This document shows, one piece after another, positions 36,474 to 45,637 of a stretch of DNA of 64,000 nt. The translations under genes and the position numbers were made by a program. This stretch comes from Taklimakanibacter deserti. Lineage in GTDB: Bacteria > Pseudomonadota > Alphaproteobacteria > Rhizobiales > Aestuariivirgaceae. The notes under the pieces are model-generated. The model was not told the DNA's origin. It saw nothing but the letters and a program-made list of their open reading frames with translations, and searched no databases. Location of the stretch: positions 558,001-622,000 of the forward strand of contig QORU01000001.1 of NCBI GenBank assembly GCA_003574785.1. Reading direction: 5' to 3'. Each line of letters starts with the position of its first letter. The stretch's first letter is position 1.

Positions 36474-36962
36474 ATGGCCGGATCAGTGAACAAAGTCATC
36501 CTGGTGGGAAATCTTGGCAAGGATCCGGAGGTGCGCCATACGCAGGACGGCCGCCCGATCGTCAATCTGAGCGTCGCGACCTCGGAGAACTGGAAGGACA
36601 AGCAGACGGGCGAGCGCAAGGAGCGCACCGAGTGGCACCGCGTCGTCATCTTCAATGAAAACCTGGCGAAGGTCGCCGAGCAGTATCTGAAGAAGGGGGC
36701 CAAGGTCTATCTCGAGGGCCAGTTGCAGACGCGCAAATACACCGACAAGGACGGGGTCGAGAAATATTCGACCGAAGTGGTGCTGCAGCAATATCGCGGC
36801 GAGCTCACCATGCTCGATGCCCGCGGCGGCGGCGGTGACTCGGGCTTTGCCAATGGCGGCGACAGTTTTGGCCAATCGAGCCCGATGGACCGGCCGCGCA
36901 GCGGCAGCGCGAGGCCGCAACAGAATTTCGCCCGCGATCTCGACGACGAAGTTCCGTTCTGA
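36474..36962 (+). CDS. ssb: Single-stranded DNA-binding protein
   Basis: SSB coats single-stranded DNA in replication and repair and recruits partners by its C-terminal tip. The 162-residue product has the OB fold (SVNKVILVGNLGKDPEVR, WHRVVIFNENLA), a glycine-rich linker (from about residue 115) and the tip DDEVPF. The ATG at 36474 follows AAGGAGA. A LexA box upstream suggests SOS induction. Confidence 0.97.
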   Translation: MAGSVNKVILVGNLGKDPEVRHTQDGRPIVNLSVATSENWKDKQTGERKERTEWHRVVIFNENLAKVAEQYLKKGAKVYLEGQLQTRKYTDKDGVEKYSTEVVLQQYRGELTMLDARGGGGDSGFANGGDSFGQSSPMDRPRSGSARPQQNFARDLDDEVPF

Positions 36963-37016
36963 GGGGGGCGCCACGCTTAAGCAGTGACGATTCCGGAAAC
37001 CGCTTCGGTATTGCAA

Positions 37017-37038
37017 AGTATATAAGTTAACGTATACT
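37017..37038 (+). promoter_or_regulatory. Inverted repeat, likely operator of the toxin-antitoxin operon
   Basis: AGTATA (37017-37022) and TATACT (37033-37038) are separated by 10 bases, just before the toxin start. Antitoxins of this kind normally repress their own promoter at such a site. Another GTATACT lies after the antitoxin gene (about 37692). Confidence 0.6.
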
Positions 37039-37043
37039 CGACA

Positions 37044-37376
37044 ATGAGACCTGTCGGATGGATAGGGCGTTCCCGGGAGGAAATAAGAGAGTTTCCTGAA
37101 GACGCTCGACGTCATGCGGGTCAGGAACTCTCACGGGTTCAGCGTGGCTTGGAACCTTTCGATTGGAAGCCAATACGCTCGATCGGTCCTGGTGTTTCCG
37201 AGATTCGCGTCCGTGACTCGTCTGGTGAATATAGGGTCGTCTATGTCGCGAAATATGCGGAAGCAATTTATGTCCTGCATTGCTTTCATAAGACGACACA
37301 GAAGGCGGAACAGCACACCATTGAACTGGCGCGTCGTCGATTCAGGCAATTGATACAAGAGCGTGTACATGGCTAA
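37044..37376 (+). CDS. HigB/RelE-type toxin (phage Gp49-like)
   Basis: The 110-residue product has the pattern of the Gp49-like (PF05973) toxins: SREEIREFPEDARRHAGQEL, GLEPFDWKPI, GVSEIRVRDSSGEYRVVYV and FHKTTQKAEQHTIELARRR. Such toxins cut mRNA, usually at the ribosome. It starts at ATG 37044, just after an inverted repeat. The gene precedes and overlaps its antitoxin by 8 bases, the toxin-first order typical of HigBA. Confidence 0.88.
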   Translation: MRPVGWIGRSREEIREFPEDARRHAGQELSRVQRGLEPFDWKPIRSIGPGVSEIRVRDSSGEYRVVYVAKYAEAIYVLHCFHKTTQKAEQHTIELARRRFRQLIQERVHG

Positions 37377-37680
37377 GAAGCTAAAACTATATGATAGCGT
37401 GTGGGACGCCATCGAGGATGATCCGGTAGAAGCCGCCCGGATGAAGCTTCGTTCCGATCTCATGATCTCGCTTGAGCAGAAAATCACAAGGTCAGGATGG
37501 ACCCAGAAGGAGACTGCCAAACGCCTGGGCATCTCCCAGCCGCGTGTATCAGATTTGCTGCGCGGAAAGATCAATCTGTTTTCGGTCGATAATCTCATCG
37601 ATCTTCTGGCCAAGGCGGGCATGCAAGTCGATGTGAAAGTGAGAGCGAGAGGCAAAGCCAGAGAGAAACAGGCCGCTTGA
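37369..37680 (+). CDS. HigA/XRE-type antitoxin
   Basis: The 103-residue product has a helix-turn-helix (SGWTQKETAKRLGISQPRVS then DLLRGKINLFSVDNLIDLL), like the HTH_37 antitoxins that pair with Gp49-like toxins. It should bind the toxin and repress the operon. The ATG at 37369 is chosen over the in-frame GTG at 37363. The N-terminal part (VWDAIEDDPVEAARMKLRSD) also fits the family. Confidence 0.9.
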   Translation: MAKKLKLYDSVWDAIEDDPVEAARMKLRSDLMISLEQKITRSGWTQKETAKRLGISQPRVSDLLRGKINLFSVDNLIDLLAKAGMQVDVKVRARGKAREKQAA

Positions 37681-37828
37681 CTGTCAAAGGTCCGTATACT
37701 GGCCAGCGATATCGGTCATACAGGCGCTTGGGCCGACGGCAGTTTTTTGGGGCGGACAAGCCGAATAGACTTGGAAACGGTGCACCCCTAAAAGACTGCT
37801 TGGCGCATGCCAGGAAGCACTTGCACTG

Positions 37829-39610
37829 ATGTCCAAAGCCCCCATCCAGCGTCGGCTCGTCGCCATTCTCGCTGCCGACGTGGTCGGTTACAGCCGACTC
37901 ATGGAGCAGGATGAAACATCCACGCTGACCGAACTGAAGCTGCGGTGGAACGAGGTGGTGGAACCCCTCGTCGCCCAACATCAGGGCCGTATCTTCAAGA
38001 GAATCGGCGATGGGATGCTGGTCGAGTTCGGCAGTGCCGTCGCCGCGGTCGAATGCGCGGTCGAGGTGCAGAAGGCGATGGCCGCCGCGAACGACAATGC
38101 CGCCGCGGATCGGCACATCGTGCTGCGCATCGGCGTCAATCTCGGCGATGTCATGGTCGACGGCAACGATCTCTATGGAGCCGGAGTCAATGTGGCATCC
38201 CGCATGGAGGCGCTGGCCGATCCGGGCGGGGTGGCGATCTCGAATGCCGTGTACGAGCATGTGCAGGGCCGCCTCAGCATCGATTTCGTCGACGGCGGCA
38301 GCCACGAGGTCAAGAACATCGAACGTCCGCTGCACATCTGGACCTGGTCGCCAGGCGCCGGCACGGCGGCGGCCCTCGAAGCGGCAAGCGGCGCGCCGCA
38401 ACCGCTGCCGAACAGGCCGTCGATCGCCGTCCTGCCCTTCAACAACATGTCGGGGGATCCCGAGCAGGGCTATTTTGCCGACGGGATCACCGAGGACATC
38501 ATCACCGATCTGTCCAAGGTCTCGGGTCTCTTCGTCATCGCGCGGAATTCCTCCTTCGCCTATAAGGGTCAGGCGCCGGACATTCGCAAAGTGAGTCGGG
38601 AGCTCGGCGTCCGCTACGTCCTCGAGGGCAGCGTGCGCCGGATCGCCAGCCGGGTTCGCATCACCGCGCAGATGATCGACGGTACGAGCGGCGGCCATCT
38701 CTGGGCCGAGCGCTACGACCGCGATCTCGAGGACGTCTTCGCGGTCCAGGACGAGGTGACCCGCACGATCGTCGATGCCCTCAAGGTCAAGCTTACCGCC
38801 GGAGAAGAAGCGCGGCGCGAACACCGCGGCAAGATCGATCCGGAAGCCTATGACCTCATCGTCCGCTCGCGGCAGACGTCATTGCAGCTGCGGCCCGAGG
38901 CGGCCATAGAAGCGCGCCGGATGCTCGAGCGCGTGATCGAGATCGACCCCAAGCTGGCCATTTCCTATGCGCGGCTCTCGATCATCAGTTTCGCCGAATT
39001 TGCCAATCAATGGAACAATGCGACGGCCGAGAACCTGACACGGGCGCTGGATCTGGCGCGCAAGGCCATCGAAACGGACGAGACCGAGCCGCAAGGCCAT
39101 ATCTCGCTTGCCATCACGCTGTGCTGGATGCGCCAGCTGGACGAAGCCGAACGGGCCGCCGAGCGGGCCCTCGCACTCGCGCCCAATCTGGCCGACGCCT
39201 ATACCGGCCTCGGCAACATAAGAGACTTCCAGGGGCGGCACGAAGATGCCATAGCGCTCTTTACGCGGGCCTATCGCCTCGATCCGCAGTTCGACATGTC
39301 GCTGCATTTCCTGGGGCGGGCTCTGCTCGCCCTCGGCCGATACGATGAGGCCGAGATCGCCTTCAAGCGGCGATTGACGCTGATGCCGCGTTCCGACATG
39401 TCGCGCTTCTATCTGGCCTGTCTCTATGGCCTCACCGGGCGCCATAAAGAGGCGCGCCGCTATTGGCAAGAGACGCTCGAGGTCAATCCCAATTTCTCAA
39501 TCGACCACCAGAGGCGGACCTTGCCTTACAAGGATCCCGCGGTGCTCGATCGGATGGTGGAGGGACTGCGCGCCGCCGGCATCGCCGTCGCATCGGCTGG
39601 AGAGAGGTGA
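37829..39610 (+). CDS. Class III nucleotide cyclase fused to TolB-like and TPR domains
   Basis: The 593-residue product has three parts. Residues 8-180 are a class III cyclase with metal aspartates D17 and D61, adenine-selecting K57 and D114, and N121 and R125 for the transition state, so an active adenylate cyclase is plausible. Residues 190-330 resemble a TolB N-terminal or FlgO-like domain (PSIAVLPFNNMSGDPEQGYF). The rest is TPR. No membrane span is seen. This fusion is common in Hyphomicrobiales, often in several copies, but its signals are unknown. Confidence 0.9.
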   Translation: MSKAPIQRRLVAILAADVVGYSRLMEQDETSTLTELKLRWNEVVEPLVAQHQGRIFKRIGDGMLVEFGSAVAAVECAVEVQKAMAAANDNAAADRHIVLRIGVNLGDVMVDGNDLYGAGVNVASRMEALADPGGVAISNAVYEHVQGRLSIDFVDGGSHEVKNIERPLHIWTWSPGAGTAAALEAASGAPQPLPNRPSIAVLPFNNMSGDPEQGYFADGITEDIITDLSKVSGLFVIARNSSFAYKGQAPDIRKVSRELGVRYVLEGSVRRIASRVRITAQMIDGTSGGHLWAERYDRDLEDVFAVQDEVTRTIVDALKVKLTAGEEARREHRGKIDPEAYDLIVRSRQTSLQLRPEAAIEARRMLERVIEIDPKLAISYARLSIISFAEFANQWNNATAENLTRALDLARKAIETDETEPQGHISLAITLCWMRQLDEAERAAERALALAPNLADAYTGLGNIRDFQGRHEDAIALFTRAYRLDPQFDMSLHFLGRALLALGRYDEAEIAFKRRLTLMPRSDMSRFYLACLYGLTGRHKEARRYWQETLEVNPNFSIDHQRRTLPYKDPAVLDRMVEGLRAAGIAVASAGER

Positions 39611-39649
39611 GCGAGAAGGGCTCGCGCAATGTGCAGAGAGGCATTCATC

Positions 39650-39958
39650 ATGCGACTGAGACATCTCTTGCTCGCCGGCGCAGTTATTTTTGCGGTCGTC
39701 CCGGAGTCTTGGGCCGCGCTCCCACCCAATTACCAACGCATTGCCGAACTGCAGGCGATCCTTTCCGACTCTGCGGTTGTCGAAACCTTCAAAGTCAAAC
39801 AGCCGATAGACCGGATCGAATTCGTCAAGACGGATCTCTATCGCGTCACGGCGGGCGCCTGTCATGTCGATGTTGCCATCGTCGACAAGCCGGGCGAGAA
39901 GCGTCCCGGTCCGCGTCAGTTCACGGTCAAAGTCATTACCAGGACTTGCCCGGATTAA
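39650..39958 (+). CDS. Small exported protein of unknown function
   Basis: The 102-residue product has a signal peptide (RLRHLLLAGAVIFAVVPESWA) and a mature part with two cysteines (GACHVDV and RTCPD) that could form a disulfide. ATG at 39650 is used because AGAGG lies 9-13 bases upstream; an ATG at 39629 is also in frame. It overlaps the convergent gene by 23 bases. No family is recognised. Confidence 0.65.
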   Translation: MRLRHLLLAGAVIFAVVPESWAALPPNYQRIAELQAILSDSAVVETFKVKQPIDRIEFVKTDLYRVTAGACHVDVAIVDKPGEKRPGPRQFTVKVITRTCPD

Positions 39959-40259
39959 GCTGGTCGAGCGCCAGAAGGTGGACGTCGCTGACCTCGGTAG
40001 ATTGCTCGCCGGCCAGCAGATCGGCTGCCAGGATGCGCTCGACCGTCGCCTGATAGGAAGGCGAGTGCTTCAGCGCTTCGAGCGCGGCCGCGTCACGCCA
40101 GAAGGTGAGGACGAGTGCCTGATCGTCACGATGGCTCATGACGCAGCCGAGAAAGCCGTCCTGTACACGAAACATCGGGAGCGAAATTTCCCGCGCGAAG
40201 GTCTCATACGCGACCTCGCGTCCGGGTTTCAGGCCGGTTCTCCATAAGCGGGCGATCAT
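39936..40259 (-). CDS. Antibiotic-biosynthesis-monooxygenase-like (ABM) domain protein
   Basis: The 107-residue product fits the dimeric alpha-beta barrel of the ABM family: MIARLWRTGLKPGREVAYET, a middle strand FLGCVMSHRDDQALVLTFW and RDAAALEALKHSPSYQATV. The family includes heme-degrading and quinone enzymes as well as proteins of no known activity. No catalytic residues can be assigned. Confidence 0.7.
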   Translation of the reverse strand: MIARLWRTGLKPGREVAYETFAREISLPMFRVQDGFLGCVMSHRDDQALVLTFWRDAAALEALKHSPSYQATVERILAADLLAGEQSTEVSDVHLLALDQLNPGKSW

Positions 40260-40356
40260 GTACGGTTCCCTATAGCCTGTACCTGGTTAATAAGGCTGCT
40301 GACATGCCTTGGCGTCGGCGATCTTAGACTGGTCCTCTCGGCAAGAGGAGGCTCGC

Positions 40357-40899
40357 ATGGCCATGGGATCGAAACTCAATCGCACGCTCATGGACTTCAT
40401 CGAGCGCCAGCCGCTGTTCTTCGTGGCGACGGCGGCGCCCGAGGGCCGCGTGAACCTGTCGCCCAAGGGCCTCAAGACGCTCAAGATCATGAACGAGAGC
40501 CGCATCGTCTGGCTGAGCCTCTCGGGCAGCGGCAATGAGACGGCGGCCCATCTCGCCGAGACTGACCGCATGACCTTGATGTTCTGCGCTTTCTCGGGCG
40601 AGGCGATGATCCTCAGGGTCTATGGCCATGCGAAAGTGGTCCATCCGCGCGCCGATGCCTGGAGCGAACTCGCCCGCCTGTTCCCGCCCATGGCCGGGTC
40701 GCGGCAGATTTTCGACCTCGAGATCGACTTGGTGCAGACCTCCTGCGGCTCCGGCGTGCCGCTCATGGATTTCCAGGCCGAGCGCGGGACGGCTGAGCTT
40801 CTGCCCTTCTACGAGGCCATGGGGGATGAGGGCGTGCGCGACTATTGGCGGCGCAAAAACATGCTCAGCATCGATGGCAAGCCGACCCATGTATTGTGA
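40357..40899 (+). CDS. Pyridoxamine-5'-phosphate-oxidase-related flavoprotein
   Basis: The 180-residue product has the FMN-binding split-barrel pattern (FFVATAAPEGRVNLSPKG and IVWLSLSGSGNETAAHLAET). Members reduce or bind small molecules with FMN or F420; most have no known role. ATG at 40357 is used because AGAGGAGG lies just upstream. The C-terminal DYWRRKNMLSIDGKPTHVL is typical of this subgroup. Confidence 0.88.
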   Translation: MAMGSKLNRTLMDFIERQPLFFVATAAPEGRVNLSPKGLKTLKIMNESRIVWLSLSGSGNETAAHLAETDRMTLMFCAFSGEAMILRVYGHAKVVHPRADAWSELARLFPPMAGSRQIFDLEIDLVQTSCGSGVPLMDFQAERGTAELLPFYEAMGDEGVRDYWRRKNMLSIDGKPTHVL

Positions 40900-41012
40900 G
40901 CGGCGGAGCCTCTTGCGCAAGGCTTTTCAGCCATCTTGCAAGGCTTTGATTTCAGGGCATGATTTCCGCCGTCAAGAATCGCATTTTTCCTACTCTTTTC
41001 ATGCGCTTGGCA

Positions 41013-41041
41013 TTGAATCCGGCAGGCCGCCCGAGTAATAT
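41013..41041 (+). promoter_or_regulatory. Likely gyrA promoter
   Basis: TTGAAT (41013-41018) and TAATAT (41036-41041) are 17 bases apart, upstream of the gyrA GTG at 41128. No other gene lies between. Confidence 0.5.
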
Positions 41042-41127
41042 GTTCCGCCGATCGAATCGTTGCAAAACAGGGACCTCCCAGGACCCGCTCGAACGGTTCA
41101 AGAAGCTCCAATCCAATCAGGTTTTCC

Positions 41128-43854
41128 GTGGCCGACAACGACGACAATAACGATCCCAATTCCTCCGGCAATCCGGGTGAAATCGCCCCCATCTCCATCG
41201 AAGACGAGATGAAGAAGAGCTACCTCGATTACGCGATGAGCGTGATCGTGTCGCGGGCACTCCCCGATGTGCGCGACGGGCTCAAGCCGGTGCACCGGCG
41301 CATCCTCTATACGATGCATGAGAACGGCTTCACGCCGGACAAGGCCTATAAGAAGTCGGCGCGCGTCGTCGGCGACGTCATGGGTAAATATCACCCGCAT
41401 GGCAATCTCGCGATCTATGACGCGCTCGTGCGCATGGCGCAGGATTTCTCGCTCAGGCTGCCCTTGATCGACGGCCAGGGGAATTTCGGCTCGGTCGACG
41501 GCGACCCGCCGGCGGCCGACCGCTATACCGAAGCGCGCCTTGCCCGCTCCGCCATGCCTCTGCTCGATGATCTCGACAAGGACACAGTCGAGTTCGTCGC
41601 CAACTATTCCAACGAGTTCCAGGAACCGTCGGTCCTGCCGGCGAAATATCCCAATCTCCTGGTCAACGGCTCGGGCGGCATCGCGGTCGGCATGGCCACC
41701 AACATGGCGCCGCATAATCTGGGCGAGGTGATCGACGGCTGCATCGCGGTGATCGACAATCCCGGCATCTCGATCGATGAGCTGATCGGCATCGTTCCCG
41801 GTCCCGACTTCCCGACCGGCGCCATCATCCTCGGCCGCGCCGGCATCAAATCGGCGATGCATACCGGGCGCGGCTCGATCGTCATGCGCGGCAAGGTCAC
41901 GACCGAGGAATTGCGCAAGGAGCGCGAGGCGCTCATCATCCACGAGATCCCCTATCAAGTGAACAAGTCGGCGATGATCGAGAAGATCGCCGAGCTGGTG
42001 CGCGAGAAGAAGATCGATGGCATTGCCGACATCCGCGACGAAAGCGACCGGCATGGCATGCGGGTGGTGGTCGAGCTCAAGCGCGACGCCATGGCGGATG
42101 TGGTGCTGAACCAGCTCTACCGCTTCTCGCCCTTGCAGACCACCTTCGGCGTCAACAATGTCGCCCTGATCGGCGGCCGGCCCGAGCTCCTCAATCTCAA
42201 GGACCTGATCCAGGCCTTCGTCGCTTTCCGCGAAGAAGTGGTCACCCGGCGCACTAAGTATCTCCTCAACAAGGCACGCGACCGCGCCCATATATTGGTC
42301 GGCCTCGCCATCGCGGTCGCCAATATCGACGAGGTGATCGCGCTCATCCGCCGCTCCAAGGACGCGGCCGAGGCGCGCGAGGCCTTGATGGCGAGGGCGT
42401 GGCCCGCCAAGGACATGGCGCCGCTCATCGCGCTCATCGCCGACCCCCGCCACAAGCTCAATGCCGACGACACCTACAAGCTGTCGGACGAGCAGGCGCG
42501 GGCGATCCTGGAACTGCGCCTGCAGCGCCTGACCGCGCTCGGCCGCGAAGAGATCGCCGAAGAGCTCGAGAAGCTGGCGAAGGAGATCTCCGATTATCTC
42601 GAGATCCTGCGCTCGCGGGCGCGCGTCCTCGGCATCATCAAGGACGAGCTCGCCGCCATCAAGGCGGAGTTCTCGACGCCCAGGCGCACCGAGATCGTCG
42701 ACAATGAAGGCGAAGTCGAGGACGAGGACCTCATCCAGCGCGAGGACATGGTGGTGACGGTGAGTCACACGGGCTATGTCAAGCGCGTACCGCTCTCGGC
42801 CTATCGCGCGCAACGACGCGGCGGCAAGGGCCGGGCCGGCATGCAGACGCGCGAGGAGGATTTCGTCACCAAGCTCTTCATCGCCAATACCCACACGCCG
42901 ATCCTGTTCTTCTCCTCGGCCGGCATGGTCTATCGCATGAAAGTGTGGCGGCTGCCGGTCGGCAATCCGCAGGCGCGCGGCAAGGCGCTCATCAACCTGC
43001 TGCCGCTGGCGCAGGACGAGCGCATCACTACGGTGATGCCGATGCCCGAGGATGAATCGACCTGGGGCTCGCTGCAGATACTGTTCGCGACCAAGAGCGG
43101 CAATATCCGGCGCAACGAATTGTCCGATTTCGAGAGCATCAACCGCAACGGCAAGATCGCCATGAAGCTCGACCAGGGCGACCAGATCGCCGGCGTCGAT
43201 ATCTGCACCCAGGCTGACGATGTCCTGCTGACGACGGCGCACGGCCAATGCATCCGTTTCGCGGTCGGGGACGTGCGCATCTTCAAGGGCCGCGATTCGA
43301 CCGGCGTGCGCGGCATCAAGCTCGAGGACGGCGATCACGTGATCTCGATGGCGCTCTTACGCCATGTCGAGGCGAGCGCCGAGGAGCGTATCGGCTATCT
43401 CAAGATGGCACGCGCCGTTTCCGGCGATGAGGTGGACGAGAACGGTAACGGCAATGGCAATGGCGAAGAGGAGACGACGCAGGAGGCGATCCTCACGCAG
43501 GAGCGCTATGCCGAAATGGGCGCTGCCGAGCAGACCATCCTGACGGTCTCTTCCAACGGCTATGGCAAGCGCACGTCGAGCTATGAGTACCGCATCACCA
43601 ATCGCGGCGGCAAAGGCATCGTGGCGATGGCGGTGAACGACCGCAACGGTCCGCTGGTGGCCTCCTTCCCGGTCGAGGACGAGGACCAGATCATGCTGGT
43701 GACCGATGGCGGCCAGCTCATCCGCTGCCCGGTCCACGACATCCGCAAGGCCGGACGCTCGACCCAGGGCGTCATCGTCCTCGACACCGCCGAAGACGAA
43801 CATGTCGTCTCCGTCGAGCGGATCAGCGAGGAAGAAGAGGGGACGGAAGACTAG
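41128..43854 (+). CDS. gyrA: DNA gyrase subunit A
   Basis: GyrA cuts and rejoins DNA to add negative supercoils. The 908-residue product starts at GTG 41128, has the catalytic Y133 (DRYTEARL) and the GyrA box QRRGGKG in the C-terminal domain, which separates it from ParC. The quinolone-determining region reads [12 protein letters not shown]93 and L94 stand where E. coli has D82 and S83, while D98 matches D87. S83L is a classic quinolone-resistance change. [11 protein letters not shown] linker interrupts the C-terminal barrel. Confidence 0.98.
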   Translation: MADNDDNNDPNSSGNPGEIAPISIEDEMKKSYLDYAMSVIVSRALPDVRDGLKPVHRRILYTMHENGFTPDKAYKKSARVVGDVMGKYHPHGNLAIYDALVRMAQDFSLRLPLIDGQGNFGSVDGDPPAADRYTEARLARSAMPLLDDLDKDTVEFVANYSNEFQEPSVLPAKYPNLLVNGSGGIAVGMATNMAPHNLGEVIDGCIAVIDNPGISIDELIGIVPGPDFPTGAIILGRAGIKSAMHTGRGSIVMRGKVTTEELRKEREALIIHEIPYQVNKSAMIEKIAELVREKKIDGIADIRDESDRHGMRVVVELKRDAMADVVLNQLYRFSPLQTTFGVNNVALIGGRPELLNLKDLIQAFVAFREEVVTRRTKYLLNKARDRAHILVGLAIAVANIDEVIALIRRSKDAAEAREALMARAWPAKDMAPLIALIADPRHKLNADDTYKLSDEQARAILELRLQRLTALGREEIAEELEKLAKEISDYLEILRSRARVLGIIKDELAAIKAEFSTPRRTEIVDNEGEVEDEDLIQREDMVVTVSHTGYVKRVPLSAYRAQRRGGKGRAGMQTREEDFVTKLFIANTHTPILFFSSAGMVYRMKVWRLPVGNPQARGKALINLLPLAQDERITTVMPMPEDESTWGSLQILFATKSGNIRRNELSDFESINRNGKIAMKLDQGDQIAGVDICTQADDVLLTTAHGQCIRFAVGDVRIFKGRDSTGVRGIKLEDGDHVISMALLRHVEASAEERIGYLKMARAVSGDEVDENGNGNGNGEEETTQEAILTQERYAEMGAAEQTILTVSSNGYGKRTSSYEYRITNRGGKGIVAMAVNDRNGPLVASFPVEDEDQIMLVTDGGQLIRCPVHDIRKAGRSTQGVIVLDTAEDEHVVSVERISEEEEGTED

Positions 43855-43918
43855 CGCATCGGCTATCCGGAAACCGTGGGTACTTTCGGGCTGGATGCTC
43901 CAGACCTATATTTTCCCG

Positions 43919-44533
43919 ATGGAGACGCGCGCCCACTGGGACAACACCTACACGACAAAGTCTGATACCCAAGTCAGCTGGTATCAGCCGGTGCCGGAGC
44001 GCTCTCTTGCTCTCATCACTTCGGCGGCGCCCGATCCTTCGGCTGCGATCATCGATGTCGGCGGTGGAGCATCGCGGCTCGTCGATGCGCTGTTGGCAGA
44101 ATACTATGCCGATATCACCGTGCTCGATGTTTCCGAGGTGGCCCTCGGCCGCTCGCGGGAACGGCTTGGCGACGCTGCCGAGAAGATTACCTGGATCACG
44201 GCCGACATAACGCGCTGGCAGCCGCAGCGGACATGGGATGTCTTGCATGACCGCGCGGTCTTCCATTTCCTGACCGACAAAACGGCACAGGACGCCTATG
44301 TCGCGGCGCTCATGGCGGCGACGAAAGCCGGCTCGACCATCATCATCGCGACCTTCGCGCTCGATGGTCCGGAACGCTGCAGCGGGCTTCCGGTGCAGAG
44401 ATACAGCGCCGAGACCCTGGCGGCGCGACTGGGGCCTGACTTCTCGCTTTACGCGGCGTCGAAAGAAACACACCCCACACCTTTCGGGACGACCCAGCAA
44501 TTCTCTTATGCCGCCTTCAGACGCCGGTCCTGA
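43919..44533 (+). CDS. Class I SAM-dependent methyltransferase
   Basis: The 204-residue product starts METRAHWDNTYTTKSDTQVS and has the SAM-binding motif AIIDVGGGASRLVDAL followed by the acidic residue in ITVLDVS. HDRAVFHFLTD and ATFALDGPERCSGLPVQRY are typical of a group of uncharacterised methyltransferases and thiopurine-like enzymes. The start is uncertain: ATG 43895 is also in frame and neither has a good ribosome site. It follows gyrA by 64 bases and its end overlaps bluB. Confidence 0.88.
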   Translation: METRAHWDNTYTTKSDTQVSWYQPVPERSLALITSAAPDPSAAIIDVGGGASRLVDALLAEYYADITVLDVSEVALGRSRERLGDAAEKITWITADITRWQPQRTWDVLHDRAVFHFLTDKTAQDAYVAALMAATKAGSTIIIATFALDGPERCSGLPVQRYSAETLAARLGPDFSLYAASKETHPTPFGTTQQFSYAAFRRRS

Positions 44534-45236
44534 TGAGGCTCTTGAGAGCCTCTTCGCCGGCATTTGCCCATGTTTCGCTGGCGATCAGATCGGCGAGACT
44601 CAGACGCTCGCGCCAGCCTTTGCTTTCAAGCTCGGGCTTCTTGGCGAAATCGGCCACATAGCCGAGGCATAGATAAGCGACGGGAACCACATGCGCCGGG
44701 ATGCCGAGCAGGGTTTTCAGCGCGTCCTTGTCGAGAATGCTGACCCAGCCCATGCCGATGCCCTCGGCCCTCGCCGCAAGCCACAGATTCTGGACGGCGC
44801 AGACGGTGCTGTAGAGATCCATCTCGGGATTGTGCCAGCGGCCGAGCGGAGAGTTTTCGGCCCGGGTTCTGTCGCAGGTCACGCAGAGATTGACCGGCGC
44901 CTCCAGGATGCCTTCGAGCTTGAGGTTGCGGTAAAGGTCTTGCTGTTGACTATCGATATGACGGACTTCCTCACCTCGCGCCTTCATGACCAGGTCGCGG
45001 ATTTGCGCCCTTCTCTCAGGGGTGCGGATGACGATGAAGTTCCAGGGCTGCATGAAGCCTACCGACGGCGCGTGATGCGCAGCGCTAAGAAGCCGTGCCA
45101 GGATCTCGTCAGGGATAGGTTCTTTGAGGAAAGATCCGCGGATGTCGCGCCGCGTGAAGATGGCGCGATAGACGGCGGCGCGGGCCGCTTCGTCGAAATC
45201 GTTCGGAAATGACGAATCCTGGTGCAAAGCCTGCAT
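44517..45236 (-). CDS. bluB: 5,6-dimethylbenzimidazole synthase
   Basis: BluB breaks down reduced FMN to make 5,6-dimethylbenzimidazole, the lower ligand of vitamin B12. The 239-residue product is a nitroreductase-fold protein with FTRRDIRGSFLKEPIPDEIL, HHAPSVGFMQPWNFIVI and GIGMGWVSI, all BluB-like. ATG at 45236 follows AGGGGA; the longer frame upstream crosses the riboswitch. A cobalamin riboswitch in the leader fits the role. Confidence 0.95.
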   Translation of the reverse strand: MQALHQDSSFPNDFDEAARAAVYRAIFTRRDIRGSFLKEPIPDEILARLLSAAHHAPSVGFMQPWNFIVIRTPERRAQIRDLVMKARGEEVRHIDSQQQDLYRNLKLEGILEAPVNLCVTCDRTRAENSPLGRWHNPEMDLYSTVCAVQNLWLAARAEGIGMGWVSILDKDALKTLLGIPAHVVPVAYLCLGYVADFAKKPELESKGWRERLSLADLIASETWANAGEEALKSLIRTGV

Positions 45237-45291
45237 CGCTGTTCCCCTTTGCGCTGCATCGCTGCCGCGCGCCTGACCAAGCGCGAGACCT

Positions 45292-45540
45292 TCCTGCCGG
45301 GCCGGTCTTCTGGCTCGAGTTCGTCTTTCTTCGGCGCCTTCCCGGCCTTGTTTGGGCGCTTCCTTATCGCGAAAGTCGAACAACTTTCGCGGGAAGCGCC
45401 TAGACCAGTGGCTCAATGTTCAAAGCTAACGCCTTGAACAGCCGAAGAAATCCCTCTTACAGCGTTGGGCACGCCACGGTATCGCACCGTGTTTCCGATT
45501 CTCCCTTGCGGGGCAAGCGCAAGGGCACCAGGCAGTGACC
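45292..45540 (-). promoter_or_regulatory. Cobalamin riboswitch in the bluB leader
   Basis: On the minus strand the order of conserved pieces is GGTGCC (near 45529), AAGGGAGAATCGGAAAC..CGGTG, CCCAACGCTGTAAGAGGG, GAGCCACTGG (near 45410), CGGGAAGGCG (near 45338) and the B12 box AGCCAGAAGACCGGC (45315-45301). These match the adenosylcobalamin riboswitch. High B12 should turn bluB down. A 46-base palindromic repeat sits between the CCACTG and GGGAAGG pieces. Confidence 0.88.
45355..45400. repeat. Palindromic repeat with TTAT bulge, copy 2, inside the riboswitch
   Basis: GGCGCTTCC (45355-45363), bulge TTAT, CGCGAAAGT (45368-45376), loop CGAACA, ACTTTCGCG (45383-45391), GGAAGCGCC (45392-45400). Same layout as copies 1 and 3. 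It fills the variable arm of the riboswitch. Confidence 0.88.
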
Positions 45541-45637
45541 GGAAATTAGGAGAGACGGTGCTCGCTGTCCAGAATCCGCTTGCGCGTTTCGACAAGCCTA
45601 TGGCTTGCTCATGCCCTGTCGAATGAGGAGGGTGCCC

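Noticed and set aside
41098..43338. 746-residue minus-strand frame over gyrA
   Set aside because: Antisense shadow; the sequence is rich in R, H and D as expected from reversed gyrA codons.
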